Of a DNA stretch of 64,000 nt, positions 9,944-20,052 are shown in pieces; the stretch's first letter is position 1; each line of letters begins with the position of its first letter. Position numbers and translations under genes: made by a program. A model generated the notes under the pieces. It was given only the letters and a program-made list of their open reading frames with translations. It ran no database searches and was not told the DNA's origin. The stretch is from Cytobacillus massiliigabonensis (GTDB lineage Bacteria; Bacillota; Bacilli; Bacillales; Cytobacillaceae): NCBI RefSeq assembly GCF_900199725.1, contig NZ_LT904904.1, forward strand, positions 2,031,398 to 2,095,397, given 5' to 3'.

Positions 9944-11245
9944 ATGGCGGATTTATTTTTGGTTAATAGTTTATGGATTATGTTAGGTGCAATTTTGGTC
10001 ATTTTCATGCAGGGTGGGTTTATTTTATTAGAAGCAGGCTCTACTAGGATGAAAAATGCTGGTCATATTGCAGGTAAAACTATTTTTTCTTTCGGTATTG
10101 CCTCTATCATTTTTTGGGCAGTAGGCTACGGCTTTATCTTTGGAAATAATGGAAACTTTTTTATAGGTATGTCTGACTTTTTCTATTCGGGGCAAGAAAC
10201 GGGAGAAACTAGTTATTCTAAGGCTGCATTCTTCGTGTTTCAGCTTGCGTTTGCGGGAATTGCTTTAACTATTGCATTTGGCGGCTTTGCAGAGCGTGCC
10301 AAATTATCGGTATATCTTATTTTTGCCCTTATTTTCTCAAGCATCATTTATCCAATTGTTGCACATTGGATATGGGGGGGAGGCTGGTTAGCTGAGCATG
10401 GAAAACAGGATTTTGCTGGTTCGACAGTTGTCCACCTGACAGGTGCGATGGCGGCACTTGCTGCTACTATATTATTAAAGCCGCGGATTGGAAAATACAA
10501 TATGGACGGCTCTGCAAATAATTTACATGGGCACAACCAGGTATTCACTGCTTTAGGCGTGCTTATTTTATGGATCGGCTGGTTTGGTTTTAATGCTGGG
10601 AGTACTTTAGGAGTTGAAAATGGATTTTTTGGCTTTATTGCTTTAAATACAAATTTAGCTGCAGCTGCCGGGGCAATCAGTGCTTTACTTATTTCATGGG
10701 CAGTGATGGGAAAATCGGATATTCCAACGATGTTGAATGGAGCATTAGCAGGACTCGTTGCGATTACAGCTTCATGCGCATTCGTTGAAACATGGGCAGC
10801 ATTTGTTATTGGTATCATTGCTGGATTACTAGTCTTTTATGGTGCCAGACTGTTTGAAAAACTAAAGATTGATGATCCGATTTTCGCACTGTCAGTCCAT
10901 GGCTTAGCTGGTGTATGGGGAACGTTATCTACCGGATTATTTGCTGCACCTGAATTAGCATCTGTTGGTCAACCAGGATTGTTTTATGGAGGCGGGCTAT
11001 CTCAGCTTGGTGTCCAAGCGATGGGTGTAACTGTTTCCGCAGTTTTTGCCTTTACTGTTTCATTTGCCGCATTATTTATCATGAAAAAAGTAATGAATGG
11101 AATCCGAGTGACAAAAGAAGAAGAATTAATGGGATTAGATATTAGTGAGCATGGCACTTACGGATATCCTGAAGAGTTTATAAAAAAAGAACAAAACGGC
11201 CCAAATGATTTAATTGTGCAGCCAACATTGAATACGCAGCCTTAA
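9944..11245 (+). CDS. amt: Ammonium transporter (Amt family)
   Basis: A 433-residue polytopic membrane protein with about 11 helices. Family signatures are visible: FGGFAERAKL, the HLTGAMAALAAT segment with a pore His, and the second pore His in SVHGLAGVWGTL. The start at 9944 (MADLF) is preferred to the ATG at 9938 because GGAGG lies only 1 base from the earlier ATG but 7 bases from this one. It sits 28 bases downstream of gltD, coupling ammonium uptake to assimilation. No glnK/PII gene accompanies it, unlike the usual nrgA-glnK pair. Confidence 0.95.
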   Translation: MADLFLVNSLWIMLGAILVIFMQGGFILLEAGSTRMKNAGHIAGKTIFSFGIASIIFWAVGYGFIFGNNGNFFIGMSDFFYSGQETGETSYSKAAFFVFQLAFAGIALTIAFGGFAERAKLSVYLIFALIFSSIIYPIVAHWIWGGGWLAEHGKQDFAGSTVVHLTGAMAALAATILLKPRIGKYNMDGSANNLHGHNQVFTALGVLILWIGWFGFNAGSTLGVENGFFGFIALNTNLAAAAGAISALLISWAVMGKSDIPTMLNGALAGLVAITASCAFVETWAAFVIGIIAGLLVFYGARLFEKLKIDDPIFALSVHGLAGVWGTLSTGLFAAPELASVGQPGLFYGGGLSQLGVQAMGVTVSAVFAFTVSFAALFIMKKVMNGIRVTKEEELMGLDISEHGTYGYPEEFIKKEQNGPNDLIVQPTLNTQP

Positions 11246-11256
11246 TAAATGTAGGA

Positions 11257-11892
11257 TTATCCTGAAAGTAAACTCACTATTCCTTGATATCCAAAATAAA
11301 GACCAAAACCAATTAAGGAAAAGCCAGAAATGATTGATATCATTTTAAGGCTTCTGCTATTTAAAAACCTTCTAAAACCAGTAGTCAGCCCAGCTACAAG
11401 AACATCCCAAAGTGTTAAACCGAGAAATATCATACTGCTGTAAATTAATAATGAGGTTGTTCCGTTCGTTTGCGCCGTTTTCGCCAAAACAGAACCATAA
11501 ATACCTAGCCAAAAAAGAATGGACATAGGGCTAGTAATGGACATAATAAATCCAGTGAAGAAACATTTTATGATTGATTCCTTTCCACTGCTGTCTGCAA
11601 GAGTAAAAGAGCCCGCACTGATAATACTTTCAATTCCTGAATAGATAAGGATAAAACCGCCGAATAACCAAAGAAAGATTTGGACGACAGGAATTTCTAG
11701 AAACTGAACCATTCCTAAATAAACGATCATCATGAAGATCCCATCTGCAATCATCGAGCCAGCACCAACCACCCATGCATGCCAAAATCCGTTTTTTATT
11801 CCTTTATCTAAACGGGCAGAATTTACAGGACCAATCGGAGCTGCTAAAGTAAATCCTAATAAAATATAGCTTAATAAAATACTGCTGCTCAA
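11257..11892 (-). CDS. LysE-family amino acid exporter
   Basis: A 211-residue protein with about six membrane helices. The N-terminal AAPIGPVNSARLDKG motif is typical of LysE/RhtB exporters. The TTG at 11892 (LSSSILLSYILLGF) is preferred to an ATG 45 bases upstream: GGAGTGGTGG precedes it, and the upstream residues look like untranslated leader. It is convergent with amt. The substrate cannot be told from sequence. Confidence 0.82.
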   Translation of the reverse strand: MSSSILLSYILLGFTLAAPIGPVNSARLDKGIKNGFWHAWVVGAGSMIADGIFMMIVYLGMVQFLEIPVVQIFLWLFGGFILIYSGIESIISAGSFTLADSSGKESIIKCFFTGFIMSITSPMSILFWLGIYGSVLAKTAQTNGTTSLLIYSSMIFLGLTLWDVLVAGLTTGFRRFLNSRSLKMISIISGFSLIGFGLYFGYQGIVSLLSG

Positions 11893-11986
11893 ACATCCAC
11901 CACTCCACCTCAGAATTGAGTTATATAACTTGTACATTTTATGTAAAAGATTTGACGATATGACAAATAGTCCATTGATTATTAAT

Positions 11987-12015
11987 AAAAAAGCCCTTCA
12001 GTTGAAGGGCTTTTT
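11987..12015 (-). terminator. Rho-independent terminator
   Basis: The hairpin AGCCCTTCA/TTGAAGGGCT has an A run on its left, giving a T run on the minus strand. It would end the aldo/keto reductase transcript; the right-hand T run could also serve plus-strand transcription. Confidence 0.8.
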
Positions 12016-12044
12016 CCATTGTATATATCCTATATTTTGCTTTT

Positions 12045-12869
12045 TTATCTTACATTCATTTCGCTTGGTTTTGGTCCTTTGCGTTCATTTCGATTAAGTT
12101 TGTTGATTTCTTCCATTTCATTCAAGGAAAGTTCAAAATCAAATACATTGAAATTTTCTTCAATTCGTGTTGGTGTTACAGATTTCGGAATAACGATTGT
12201 GTCATTTTGTAAATGCCAGCGCAAGACGATTTGTGCTGGTGTTTTTCCGTGATCTTTTGCAATTTTTTGAATAACTTCTTCGTTCAGCACTTCGCCGCCT
12301 TGCTGTAAAGGACTCCAAGCTTCGACAAATATCTCGTGTTTGGCACAAAAGTCTTTTACCTCTTTTTGATCAAGGTATGGATGACACTCAATTTGGTTTA
12401 GGACAGGCTTGACATCACATTCTTTTAAAATTCGCTCCAGGTGTTCGATGTCAAAATTACAGACCCCAATCGCTTTTACTCGTCCATCATGATAAAGTTT
12501 CTCTAATGCTTTATATGTATCAACGTATTGATCGAACTCTGGCGTTGGCCAATGAATCAAGTATAGATCAACATAATCAAGACCAAGTCTTTCTAAACTT
12601 TCATCAAATGCACGCAATGTATTTTCATAGCCTTGATCACTATTCCAAACTTTTGTAGTAATAAAAAGCTCTTCACGTGGAACGGAAGAAGCTTGGATCG
12701 CTTTCCCGACGCCACGTTCATTCTGATAAATCATTGCAGTATCAATAGACGTATAGCCCACATCAATTGCTTTGGCAACAGCAACCTCTGCTTGATCATT
12801 CTCCACTTGCCAAACCCCGAACCCAAGCTGCGGCATTTTTAATCCATTATTTAAGGTTACAAAATTCAT
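12045..12869 (-). CDS. Aldo/keto reductase (AKR5 group, YtbE/YvgN-like)
   Basis: A 274-residue NADPH-dependent carbonyl reductase with a TIM-barrel fold. The catalytic tetrad is complete: Asp43 (SIDTA), Tyr48 (IYQNE), Lys73 (TTKVWN) and His106 (LIHWP). IPKSVTPTRIEEN near the C-terminus is the cofactor-binding segment. The start is the ATG at 12869; an adjacent TTG 3 bases upstream is an alternative at similar distance from AAAGGAGA. It is monocistronic. Substrate unknown; Bacillus relatives reduce methylglyoxal and other aldehydes. Confidence 0.93.
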   Translation of the reverse strand: MNFVTLNNGLKMPQLGFGVWQVENDQAEVAVAKAIDVGYTSIDTAMIYQNERGVGKAIQASSVPREELFITTKVWNSDQGYENTLRAFDESLERLGLDYVDLYLIHWPTPEFDQYVDTYKALEKLYHDGRVKAIGVCNFDIEHLERILKECDVKPVLNQIECHPYLDQKEVKDFCAKHEIFVEAWSPLQQGGEVLNEEVIQKIAKDHGKTPAQIVLRWHLQNDTIVIPKSVTPTRIEENFNVFDFELSLNEMEEINKLNRNERKGPKPSEMNVR

Positions 12870-13046
12870 CAAAATGTCTCTCCTTTGCTAATTATTGCCT
12901 TTCAATTGCAGTTTTAGGATAACAATTTGAATGGTAAATATCAAATAATTAAAACGATAAGGTGAGTAAATATTTCAAGTTTAGGATCTAAAAAAAAGCG
13001 CAAATTAATATTGCCTTGATAAAAAATGATTAGGAGGGCGATTGTT

Positions 13047-13355
13047 ATGAAGATAAAGCTTGTGATAACTGTACTATTTGCTATATTTTCATTAGGATTA
13101 TTGTCGGCTTGCGGTGCTAATAACAACAGAATGAATGATACGGAGGATGTAAATTACCGACCTGTTCGATATGAGCCTCAGGATAATAATATTGGAACTG
13201 ACCTGGACAACCCAAATATGAATCCGGCCAGATATGATCAAAATAATAGGAATAACCATGATTTGTTAAATAATGTGCAGCAAAATGACCGTTTATATGA
13301 TGAGAATAGAGATGATCAAATACCTGGGACAGGCGGAACAATGAGAGGGCAATAA
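13047..13355 (+). CDS. Small lipoprotein, Asn/Asp-rich
   Basis: A 102-residue secreted lipoprotein. The type II signal peptide (MKIKLVITVLFAIFSLGLL) ends in lipobox LSAC with the acylated Cys at residue 22. The mature part is short, hydrophilic and rich in Asn, Asp and Arg. AGGAGGG 9 bases before this ATG decides against the ATG at 13026, which precedes the ribosome site. It resembles spore-associated YhcN-type lipoproteins in its N-terminal layout but lacks their domain. Function unknown. Confidence 0.75.
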   Translation: MKIKLVITVLFAIFSLGLLSACGANNNRMNDTEDVNYRPVRYEPQDNNIGTDLDNPNMNPARYDQNNRNNHDLLNNVQQNDRLYDENRDDQIPGTGGTMRGQ

Positions 13356-13400
13356 ACTGCGAAGAAGCAGGAAAAATAATTACGTGTGTAAGTTAATTGA

Positions 13401-13443
13401 AAATGAATAAACAGGTCATATAAATACCTGTTTATTCATTTTG
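13401..13443. terminator. Bidirectional terminator between lipoprotein gene and narI
   Basis: A 16-bp hairpin (AAATGAATAAACAGGT with its complement) has A and T runs on both sides. It lies between convergent genes and can serve both. Confidence 0.85.
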
Positions 13444-13477
13444 TAAGGTAATTCTAAAGAACAGATGATAAAAATCT

Positions 13478-14167
13478 TTACAAATTTTCATGCCTTGGTC
13501 TGCGTTTGCGATAAATGACATAGCTTCGTGTTAAGTATCTGACTGGTACACTAAAAACGTGTACAAGGCGTGTGAAAGGCCATGCAGCCACTAATCCAAA
13601 TACTGCGAGCATATGAAATTTAAACCAAACAGGAACAGCTATCAATAAGCTTGGGTCAGCACGGAAGGTTATAATGCCCCTAAGCCATGGTCCAATTGTT
13701 GTCCGATAATCAAAACCTTGTGAATCTATATTTGAAAAAGTAGCTGACATTCCTGATAAAATAACAATAAGTAAACAAATAAGTGAAATCCAATCTCCTT
13801 TAGTGCTAGTAGCAATAAGCCTGCGTACAGTCATCCTTCGATAAAGGAGAATGAATATCCCAATCGAAGCAGCAATTCCAGCAGGGATTCCCCCTATAAG
13901 GGCAATCATATGGTATTGATGTTCAGAAATACCCATTGATTCATACACTCCAATAGGAATTAAAAGTCCCATTACATGACCGCCGAATACAAAGATAATT
14001 CCCCAATGAAATAGATTGCTGCCTAAACGAAGGAGCTTCTTTTCCAGCAATTCGCTTGATTTGGAAGTCCAGCCGAATTGATCGTGTTGATAGCGATAAA
14101 TATGACCGCCGATAAATATTGTCAGAACAATATAGGGGAAGACTACCCAGAGAAACTGGTCGAACAT
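13478..14167 (-). CDS. narI: Respiratory nitrate reductase gamma subunit (cytochrome b)
   Basis: A 229-residue membrane subunit with five predicted helices. It carries two b hemes and passes quinol electrons to NarH. Likely heme-ligand histidines lie in the second helix (LFHWGIIFVFGGHVMG) and in the C-terminal helices (WFKFHMLAVFG, FTRLVHVFSVP). It is the last gene of narGHJI and overlaps narJ by 25 bases. The length is typical of Bacillus NarI. Confidence 0.96.
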   Translation of the reverse strand: MFDQFLWVVFPYIVLTIFIGGHIYRYQHDQFGWTSKSSELLEKKLLRLGSNLFHWGIIFVFGGHVMGLLIPIGVYESMGISEHQYHMIALIGGIPAGIAASIGIFILLYRRMTVRRLIATSTKGDWISLICLLIVILSGMSATFSNIDSQGFDYRTTIGPWLRGIITFRADPSLLIAVPVWFKFHMLAVFGLVAAWPFTRLVHVFSVPVRYLTRSYVIYRKRRPRHENL

Positions 14168-14721
14168 AGAGTTTCACTCCTTCTAACAGTCTTTGAAATT
14201 CCAATTGCTTCAAGGGCTAATAAAATAGCCTTCATTATGTGCCCGTAATGATTATCTTCAGGGTTAATATTTTCGGAAATTTCCTTTATGCTCGCAAAGT
14301 ATCTGGAAAAAACAGGTATTATTATTTCTTGGTCTACATGGCTTGCAAATTCCAGCATGATTGGCAAGTAGTCTGGCAGTTCTTGGTCAGTTACAGCAAA
14401 TCCATGTATTTTGTAATAATTTTTCAAGAAAAGGAGATCCATCCCTCGTTCACGCTGTTCCCCATTCGACATATACGTGACATAAAGATTCGTTTTCTTG
14501 CCAAAATCAAAAGTATTTATATACACGGAAATCAGTTTTGACGGAGACATCTGTTTACATTTATGAAGAAATTGAAATAATTCTTCTTTTATTGAAAGAA
14601 AAGACGGGAGATGAATATCTTCTTTAAGGTCATCAAAAGATTCAAGAAATTCTTTATTCGGATAGCTTAATAAATAGGAACAAACTTGAAAAACTTGTTG
14701 TACTTCATGGAAAATCATTCG
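14143..14721 (-). CDS. narJ: Nitrate reductase assembly chaperone (delta subunit)
   Basis: A 192-residue all-helical cytoplasmic chaperone of the TorD/NarJ group. It is needed for molybdenum cofactor insertion into NarG and is not part of the final enzyme. Recognisable features are the N-terminal VFQVCSYLLSYP and the central YVTYMSNGEQRERG. The internal ATG (MIFHEVQ) is preferred on homologue length; an ATG at 14784 would add 21 residues of unlikely sequence. Neither has a strong ribosome site, so the start is uncertain. Confidence 0.92.
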   Translation of the reverse strand, partial: RMIFHEVQQVFQVCSYLLSYPNKEFLESFDDLKEDIHLPSFLSIKEELFQFLHKCKQMSPSKLISVYINTFDFGKKTNLYVTYMSNGEQRERGMDLLFLKNYYKIHGFAVTDQELPDYLPIMLEFASHVDQEIIIPVFSRYFASIKEISENINPEDNHYGHIMKAILLALEAIGISKTVRRSETLCSTSFSG

Positions 14722-14803
14722 TTTGCCACCAGCTTTCTGATTGTTAGATTTGCTAAAAGGGGAGGGGGCGATGAAATATTTCATCTGCCGCCGCGCACAT
14801 TAT

Positions 14804-16270
14804 CTAAAGTGTGCCGCAAGCCCCCGGACCTCCTGCAAATGCAAGCCCACAGCTGCCTTGTTCATCATAAAGATCAGCCACCTCTTCACGATGTGAAGCA
14901 GGGATGACAAACCGATCTTCATATTTAGCAATTGCAAGAAGGCGGTACATATCTTTAATATCTTGTTCTGTTAATCCGAGCTGTTCGATTAAAGCAGTAT
15001 TAGGCTGTTTTTTCGTTTGTACACTTCTCATGTAAGTTCTCATGACAGCCATTTTCTTCAAGACTTTTCGAATATGTGATTCATCGCCTGCCGTAAGTAA
15101 ATTAGCTAAATATTGGATTGGAATCCGCATTTCTTCAATGGCAGGGAAAATATCCTCGGCATTAGATGAACTGCCAACCCCCTCAAACATATTCATAATT
15201 GGGCTTAACGGCGGAATATACCAAACCATAGGCATCGTCCGATATTCTGGATGCAATGGAAGCGCAATTTTCCAATCGATGATCATTTTATAGATAGGTG
15301 ATTTTTGTGCTGCTTCAATGAATTCCATTGGGATGCCTTCCTTTCTTGCGGCTTCCACGACATCAGGGTCATTAGGATCTAAAAAAATGCCTAATTGTGC
15401 ATGATAAAGGTCTTTTTCATCAGATAGAGCAGCTTCCTCAACTTTATCCGCATCATAAAGCATGACACCAAGGTAGCGAATACGTCCGACACAAGTTTCA
15501 GAGCAGATTGTAGGCAGTCCTGCTTCAATTCTTGGGAAACACAATGTGCATTTTTCTGCTTTATTTGTTTGCCAGTTGAAATAAACCTTTTTATAAGGGC
15601 AAGAAGTTACACAGTGTCTCCACGCACGGCAAGCATTTTGGTCAACAAGAACAATCCCATCCTCATCACGTTTATACATAGCACCAGATGGACATGCGCT
15701 CACGCAAGAAGGGTTGATGCAGTGTTCACATATTCTTGGCAAGTACATCATGAATACTTCTTCAAATTCTGTCCGAATCTGATTTTCCATTGCCACAACA
15801 TTCGGATCCTGTAACCCAGTTATATGACCTCCGGCAAGATCATCCTCCCAGTTTGGACCCCAAAGAACCTCCATGAATTCTCCAGTTAAAGCTGATTTTG
15901 GACGAGCAACTGGCTGTGTTTTACGCTCAGGGCTATTTGTTAATGTTTCATAATCGTAATTCCAAGGTTCGTAATAATCATCAATTGTTGGCAGATTCGG
16001 GTTGTAGAACAAATTAAGCAAGCGGCTTGTTTTCGAACCTGACTTTAATTGCAGTTTTCCATTCTTAACTTCCCAGCCTCCTCTGTAGAGTTCTTGGTCT
16101 TCCCAGCGTTTTGGATAACCAATGCCTGGCTTTGTTTCTACATTGTTAAAGTACATATATTCTGCACCTGGACGATTTGTCCAGGTGTTCTTGCAAGTAA
16201 CACTGCAAGTATGGCAGCCGATACATTTGTCTAGATTCATTACCATCCCTATTTGTGCTTTAATCTTCAA
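14804..16270 (-). CDS. narH: Respiratory nitrate reductase beta subunit (Fe-S)
   Basis: A 488-residue electron-transfer subunit with four cysteine groups binding [4Fe-4S] and [3Fe-4S] clusters. Visible are CIGCHTCSVTC near the N-terminus, CEHCINPSCVSACPSG, CRAWRHCVTSCPYKK and CTLCFPRIEAG. The CRAW group has Trp in place of one Cys, as expected for the [3Fe-4S] cluster. The start is TTG at 16270 (product MKIKAQIGMV...), because AAGGAGG lies 9 bases upstream and the sequence then matches Bacillus NarH. It overlaps the narG 3' end by 11 bases. Confidence 0.96.
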   Translation of the reverse strand: MKIKAQIGMVMNLDKCIGCHTCSVTCKNTWTNRPGAEYMYFNNVETKPGIGYPKRWEDQELYRGGWEVKNGKLQLKSGSKTSRLLNLFYNPNLPTIDDYYEPWNYDYETLTNSPERKTQPVARPKSALTGEFMEVLWGPNWEDDLAGGHITGLQDPNVVAMENQIRTEFEEVFMMYLPRICEHCINPSCVSACPSGAMYKRDEDGIVLVDQNACRAWRHCVTSCPYKKVYFNWQTNKAEKCTLCFPRIEAGLPTICSETCVGRIRYLGVMLYDADKVEEAALSDEKDLYHAQLGIFLDPNDPDVVEAARKEGIPMEFIEAAQKSPIYKMIIDWKIALPLHPEYRTMPMVWYIPPLSPIMNMFEGVGSSSNAEDIFPAIEEMRIPIQYLANLLTAGDESHIRKVLKKMAVMRTYMRSVQTKKQPNTALIEQLGLTEQDIKDMYRLLAIAKYEDRFVIPASHREEVADLYDEQGSCGLAFAGGPGACGTL

Positions 16271-19200
16271 GCCAATCAACCTCCTTAAGTTTGCGGATGA
16301 CAACATTTACGTCTCGTTGGTTGCCAGTAGGTCCATAATAGTTAAAACCATAACTTAACTGTGCATAGCCGCCGATCATGTGAGTTGGTTTAACATAAAT
16401 TTTTGTTGGACTATTATGTGTACCGCCGCGATTGCTTGTTAATTTTGTTCCAGGTACGTTAATGTGACGGTCTTGTGCATGGTGCATAAAGGCCATTCCC
16501 CTTGGGATTCGGTGAGAAACAACAGCTCTTGCTACGACAACGCCATTTCGGTTGAAGCATTCAATCCAATCGTTATCATTTACGTTAACCTCTGCTGCAT
16601 CGTCTTTGTTCATCCAGACAGTCGGACCGCCGCGAAATAGAGTCAGCATTGGCTGAGAATCAAAATACATGCTGTGGATGGACCATTTATTATGCGGTGT
16701 TAAATAATTTAGAACGATTTCCTTTCCTTCAGCTTCAGGTCTATTTTTCTTAAATGGCTTTTGTTGGAGAATAGGTTTAAATGTTGCCATCGATTCTCCG
16801 AATTCTTGCATCATTTCATGATCGATATAGAAGGACTGTCTTCCAGTGATTGTTCTCCAAGGTATAAGTCTTTCCACATTTGTAGTAAATGGCGAGTAGC
16901 GGCGTCCGCCTTTTTCAGATCCGCTAAAGGCTGGGGAAGTAATAACTGTTTTTGGCTGAGCAGTAATTTGTGCAAAAGTAAAGCATTCTTCTTCCCGTTC
17001 TGCGGCTAAGTCAACAAGCTCAAGGTCTGTTTTCTTCTCAAGTGCCTCCCACGCTTTAACAGCCATTCTGCCGTTGGAAGTAGAGGATAGGGTTAATACA
17101 GCTTCACAGGCACTTTTGGCATTTTCAATACTTGGACAGCCATCTGCAATTCCGCCTCGAATTGTCCCAAGAGTATTTTTTAGTTTCTCGTACTCTTCCT
17201 CTGCAGACCAATTGATTCCCTTTATGCCATATGGTGCAGTTTTAATATTTGGCCCTAAAGAGATCATCTTTTCGTATATAAGTTTGAAATCTCTTTCGAC
17301 AACATGAATTTGAGGCATTGTTTTTCCTGGTATAGGCTCACAATCCCCTTTGCTCCAATCTTTTATAATCCCTAATGGCTGTGCCATTTCCTGAGGAGTA
17401 TCATGGTTTAGCGGAGTAGCAACAACTTCTTTAATAGGATCGATATTTAGCTCTGCAGCCATTTGTGAAACTGATTTAGCAATTGATTTAAAAATATCCC
17501 AGTCTGAACGAGCTTCCCATGGTGCAGAAATAGCTGGATTAAATGGATGGATAAATGGGTGCATATCCGTACTATTCAAGTCATGCTTTTCATACCATGT
17601 TGCTGCAGGAAGGATGATATCTGAATACAGACTTGTCCCAGCCATACGGAAATCTAAATCGATTAATAAATCAAGCTTTCCTTTCGCTGCTTTCTCATGC
17701 CATTTCACTTCTTCAGGCTTTAGGCTGTCTTTGTCTTCATTTAATAGGCCGCTAGTTGTTCCTAATAGATGCTTTAAAAAGTATTCGTGACCCTTGCCAG
17801 AGCTGGAAATCAAATTTGAGCGCCATACAAATAGATTTCTAGGGAAGTTTACTGGATTATCAGGATCTTCAATCGCAAATTCTAGTTTGCGTTCTTTTAA
17901 TTTTGCTGCTACATAACGCCCAACTTCTTCAGGAGTTTTTGCTCCTGCATTTTCAGCTTCGCTATAAAGGTCAATGCTATTTTGATTAAAAGTTGGATAG
18001 GATGGAAGCCAGCCCAGTCTTGCAGCCATTACATTGTAATCTGCATAATGGTCATATCGGGCTTTTTCATAAATTGGTGAAATATGCTCGCTGACAGGCT
18101 GTTCCTCATAGCGCCATTGGTCAGTTGAAAAATAGAAGAAGGATGTTCCATTTTGCAATTTAGGCGGGGATGACCAGTCTTTTGCTGTGGCAATCGTTTG
18201 CCATCCTTCTACAGGTCTAAGTTTCTCTTGACCGACATAATGTGCCCAGCCGCCTCCATTTACTCCTTGCGCACCAACGAATAAAACGAGATTTAGGACT
18301 GCGCGATAAATGGTATCGGAATTGAACCAATGGTTAATCCCTGCACCAACGATAATCATCGAACGGCCATCTGTATCTAGTGAATTCTGTGCAAATTCAC
18401 GGGCAATTTTTGTTACAAGTTCTTTTTTAACCCCTGTAATTTTTTCTTGCCATGCCGGGGTAAAAGCAATCTCCTCATCGAATGATTTTGTGCCTTCGCC
18501 TCCTAATCCACGATCGATCCCATAGTTTGCCAGTGTTAGATCATATACAGTTGTTGTATAAAAAATTTCCCCATTACTTTCTACTTTTCTCATTGGTACA
18601 TTGCGGTAAAGCACCTGATTTCCCTCATGCGAGAAATAGGGAATTTTCACAGTCGAAATTTCTTCTTCAATTCCATGGAAAGAAAGTCGCGGATCAATTC
18701 GTTCACCGGTTTCTTCGTCAATAAGTTTCAAATTCCATTTCGCTTTATCTTCCCATCTAGCTCCCATCGTTCCGTGTGGGATAACGAGCTTTTCATTTAA
18801 ATCATTGTAAAGAACTGGTTTAAATTCACCATTCCCTGTTTCTTTCCCAAGATCTTTTGCATTCAGAAAACGGTCTGGAATAAAGTGGTCCCCATCTTTT
18901 TCCAAAGTGACAACGAAAGGGAAGTCAGTATATTGTTTTGAATAGTTAATAAAATAATCATGCTGCTGGTCAACGTAGAATTCCTTTAAAATGACATGTC
19001 CCATTGCCATCGCAAGTGCACCGTCTGCGCCTTGTCTTACTTTCATCCAATCATCAGAAAACTTAGTAGACTCAGCATAATCAGGGCTGACAGAAACTAC
19101 TTTCGTTCCGCGATAGCGAACCTCCGCAAGGAAGTGAGCATCAGGTGTCCTTGTTTGTGGTACGTTTGAGCCCCATGTCATAATATAGCCTGAATTGTAC

Positions 19201-19940
19201 CAATCACTGCTTTCAGGTACGTCTGTTTGGTCTCCCCAAATTTGCGGTGAGGCAGGAGGGAGATCTGCATACCAATCATAGAAGCTAAGCATCGGCCCAC
19301 CCATTAAAGACATAAACCGGGAACCAGATGCATAGCTGATCATTGACATCGCTGGAATAGGTGTGAAACCAACATTTCGGTCTGGACCATATTTTAAAGT
19401 TGTGTAAAGCATGGAAGCAGATACAAGCTTGAGAACTTCATCCCATTCAGCTCTCACTAATCCACCTTTGCCTCGAGCATTTTTATAGCTTTTTGCTTTC
19501 TCTGGATTCTCAACAATACTTTTCCAAGCATCAAGCGGGTTCTTATTAACCTTTAATGCTTCCCGCCACATATGGAGTAATGTCCCTCGTACATATGGAT
19601 ATTTCACACGAAGCGGGCTGTAGATATACCAAGAGAAACTTGCGCCACGTGGACATCCGCGCGGTTCAAAGTCAGGCATATCTGGACCAGTTGATGGATA
19701 GTCGAGCTGTTGACCCTCCCATGTAACAATTCCATCCTTTACAAAAACATTCCAGCTGCATGATCCAGTACAGTTCACACCATGTGTAGAACGAACAACT
19801 TTATCATGCTGCCATCTGCTTCGATAGGCTTGCTCCCAATCACGATTTTCATGTGTTGTTTGACTATGATTATTAGACTGCTTTTCAATAGGCGTTAAAT
19901 ATTTAAAACGATTGTATAAAGGTGACTTTTTCTTTTTCAT
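16260..19940 (-). CDS. narG: Respiratory nitrate reductase alpha subunit (molybdopterin)
   Basis: The 1226-residue catalytic subunit, which reduces nitrate to nitrite at a Mo-bis-MGD centre on the inner membrane face. The N-terminal Fe-S site is STHGVNCTGSCSW, with His as an unusual ligand and further Cys downstream (GCPRGASFSWY). The QTDVPESSDWYNSG segment carries the conserved Asp region near molybdenum. There is no twin-arginine signal, as usual for the cytoplasm-facing form. The start is the ATG at 19940 after AGAAAGGCAGGG; it matches the Bacillus NarG N-terminus. It is the first gene of narGHJI, behind a perfect Fnr site. Confidence 0.97.
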   Translation of the reverse strand: MKKKKSPLYNRFKYLTPIEKQSNNHSQTTHENRDWEQAYRSRWQHDKVVRSTHGVNCTGSCSWNVFVKDGIVTWEGQQLDYPSTGPDMPDFEPRGCPRGASFSWYIYSPLRVKYPYVRGTLLHMWREALKVNKNPLDAWKSIVENPEKAKSYKNARGKGGLVRAEWDEVLKLVSASMLYTTLKYGPDRNVGFTPIPAMSMISYASGSRFMSLMGGPMLSFYDWYADLPPASPQIWGDQTDVPESSDWYNSGYIMTWGSNVPQTRTPDAHFLAEVRYRGTKVVSVSPDYAESTKFSDDWMKVRQGADGALAMAMGHVILKEFYVDQQHDYFINYSKQYTDFPFVVTLEKDGDHFIPDRFLNAKDLGKETGNGEFKPVLYNDLNEKLVIPHGTMGARWEDKAKWNLKLIDEETGERIDPRLSFHGIEEEISTVKIPYFSHEGNQVLYRNVPMRKVESNGEIFYTTTVYDLTLANYGIDRGLGGEGTKSFDEEIAFTPAWQEKITGVKKELVTKIAREFAQNSLDTDGRSMIIVGAGINHWFNSDTIYRAVLNLVLFVGAQGVNGGGWAHYVGQEKLRPVEGWQTIATAKDWSSPPKLQNGTSFFYFSTDQWRYEEQPVSEHISPIYEKARYDHYADYNVMAARLGWLPSYPTFNQNSIDLYSEAENAGAKTPEEVGRYVAAKLKERKLEFAIEDPDNPVNFPRNLFVWRSNLISSSGKGHEYFLKHLLGTTSGLLNEDKDSLKPEEVKWHEKAAKGKLDLLIDLDFRMAGTSLYSDIILPAATWYEKHDLNSTDMHPFIHPFNPAISAPWEARSDWDIFKSIAKSVSQMAAELNIDPIKEVVATPLNHDTPQEMAQPLGIIKDWSKGDCEPIPGKTMPQIHVVERDFKLIYEKMISLGPNIKTAPYGIKGINWSAEEEYEKLKNTLGTIRGGIADGCPSIENAKSACEAVLTLSSTSNGRMAVKAWEALEKKTDLELVDLAAEREEECFTFAQITAQPKTVITSPAFSGSEKGGRRYSPFTTNVERLIPWRTITGRQSFYIDHEMMQEFGESMATFKPILQQKPFKKNRPEAEGKEIVLNYLTPHNKWSIHSMYFDSQPMLTLFRGGPTVWMNKDDAAEVNVNDNDWIECFNRNGVVVARAVVSHRIPRGMAFMHHAQDRHINVPGTKLTSNRGGTHNSPTKIYVKPTHMIGGYAQLSYGFNYYGPTGNQRDVNVVIRKLKEVDWLED

Positions 19941-20036
19941 ATAAAAACCCTGCCTTTCTAACTGATATTTCAGCGAAAATTGGAAAAGATAATGTGGTTC
20001 ATACATTTACCTTAGCAAGTAAGCAATTTAAAAAAC

Positions 20037-20052
20037 TGTGAAGTACTTCACA
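20037..20052 (-). promoter_or_regulatory. Fnr box upstream of narG
   Basis: TGTGAAGTACTTCACA is a perfect 16-bp palindrome matching the Bacillus Fnr consensus TGTGA-N6-TCACA. It lies about 100 bases before the narG start. At the activator spacing of -41.5, a weak -10 (TAAGGT) lies about 30 bases downstream on the minus strand. Confidence 0.88.

Noticed and set aside
10348..10818. 156-codon open frame antisense to amt
   Set aside because: It is a mirror of a strongly conserved transporter gene, has no ribosome site and has no recognisable domain.
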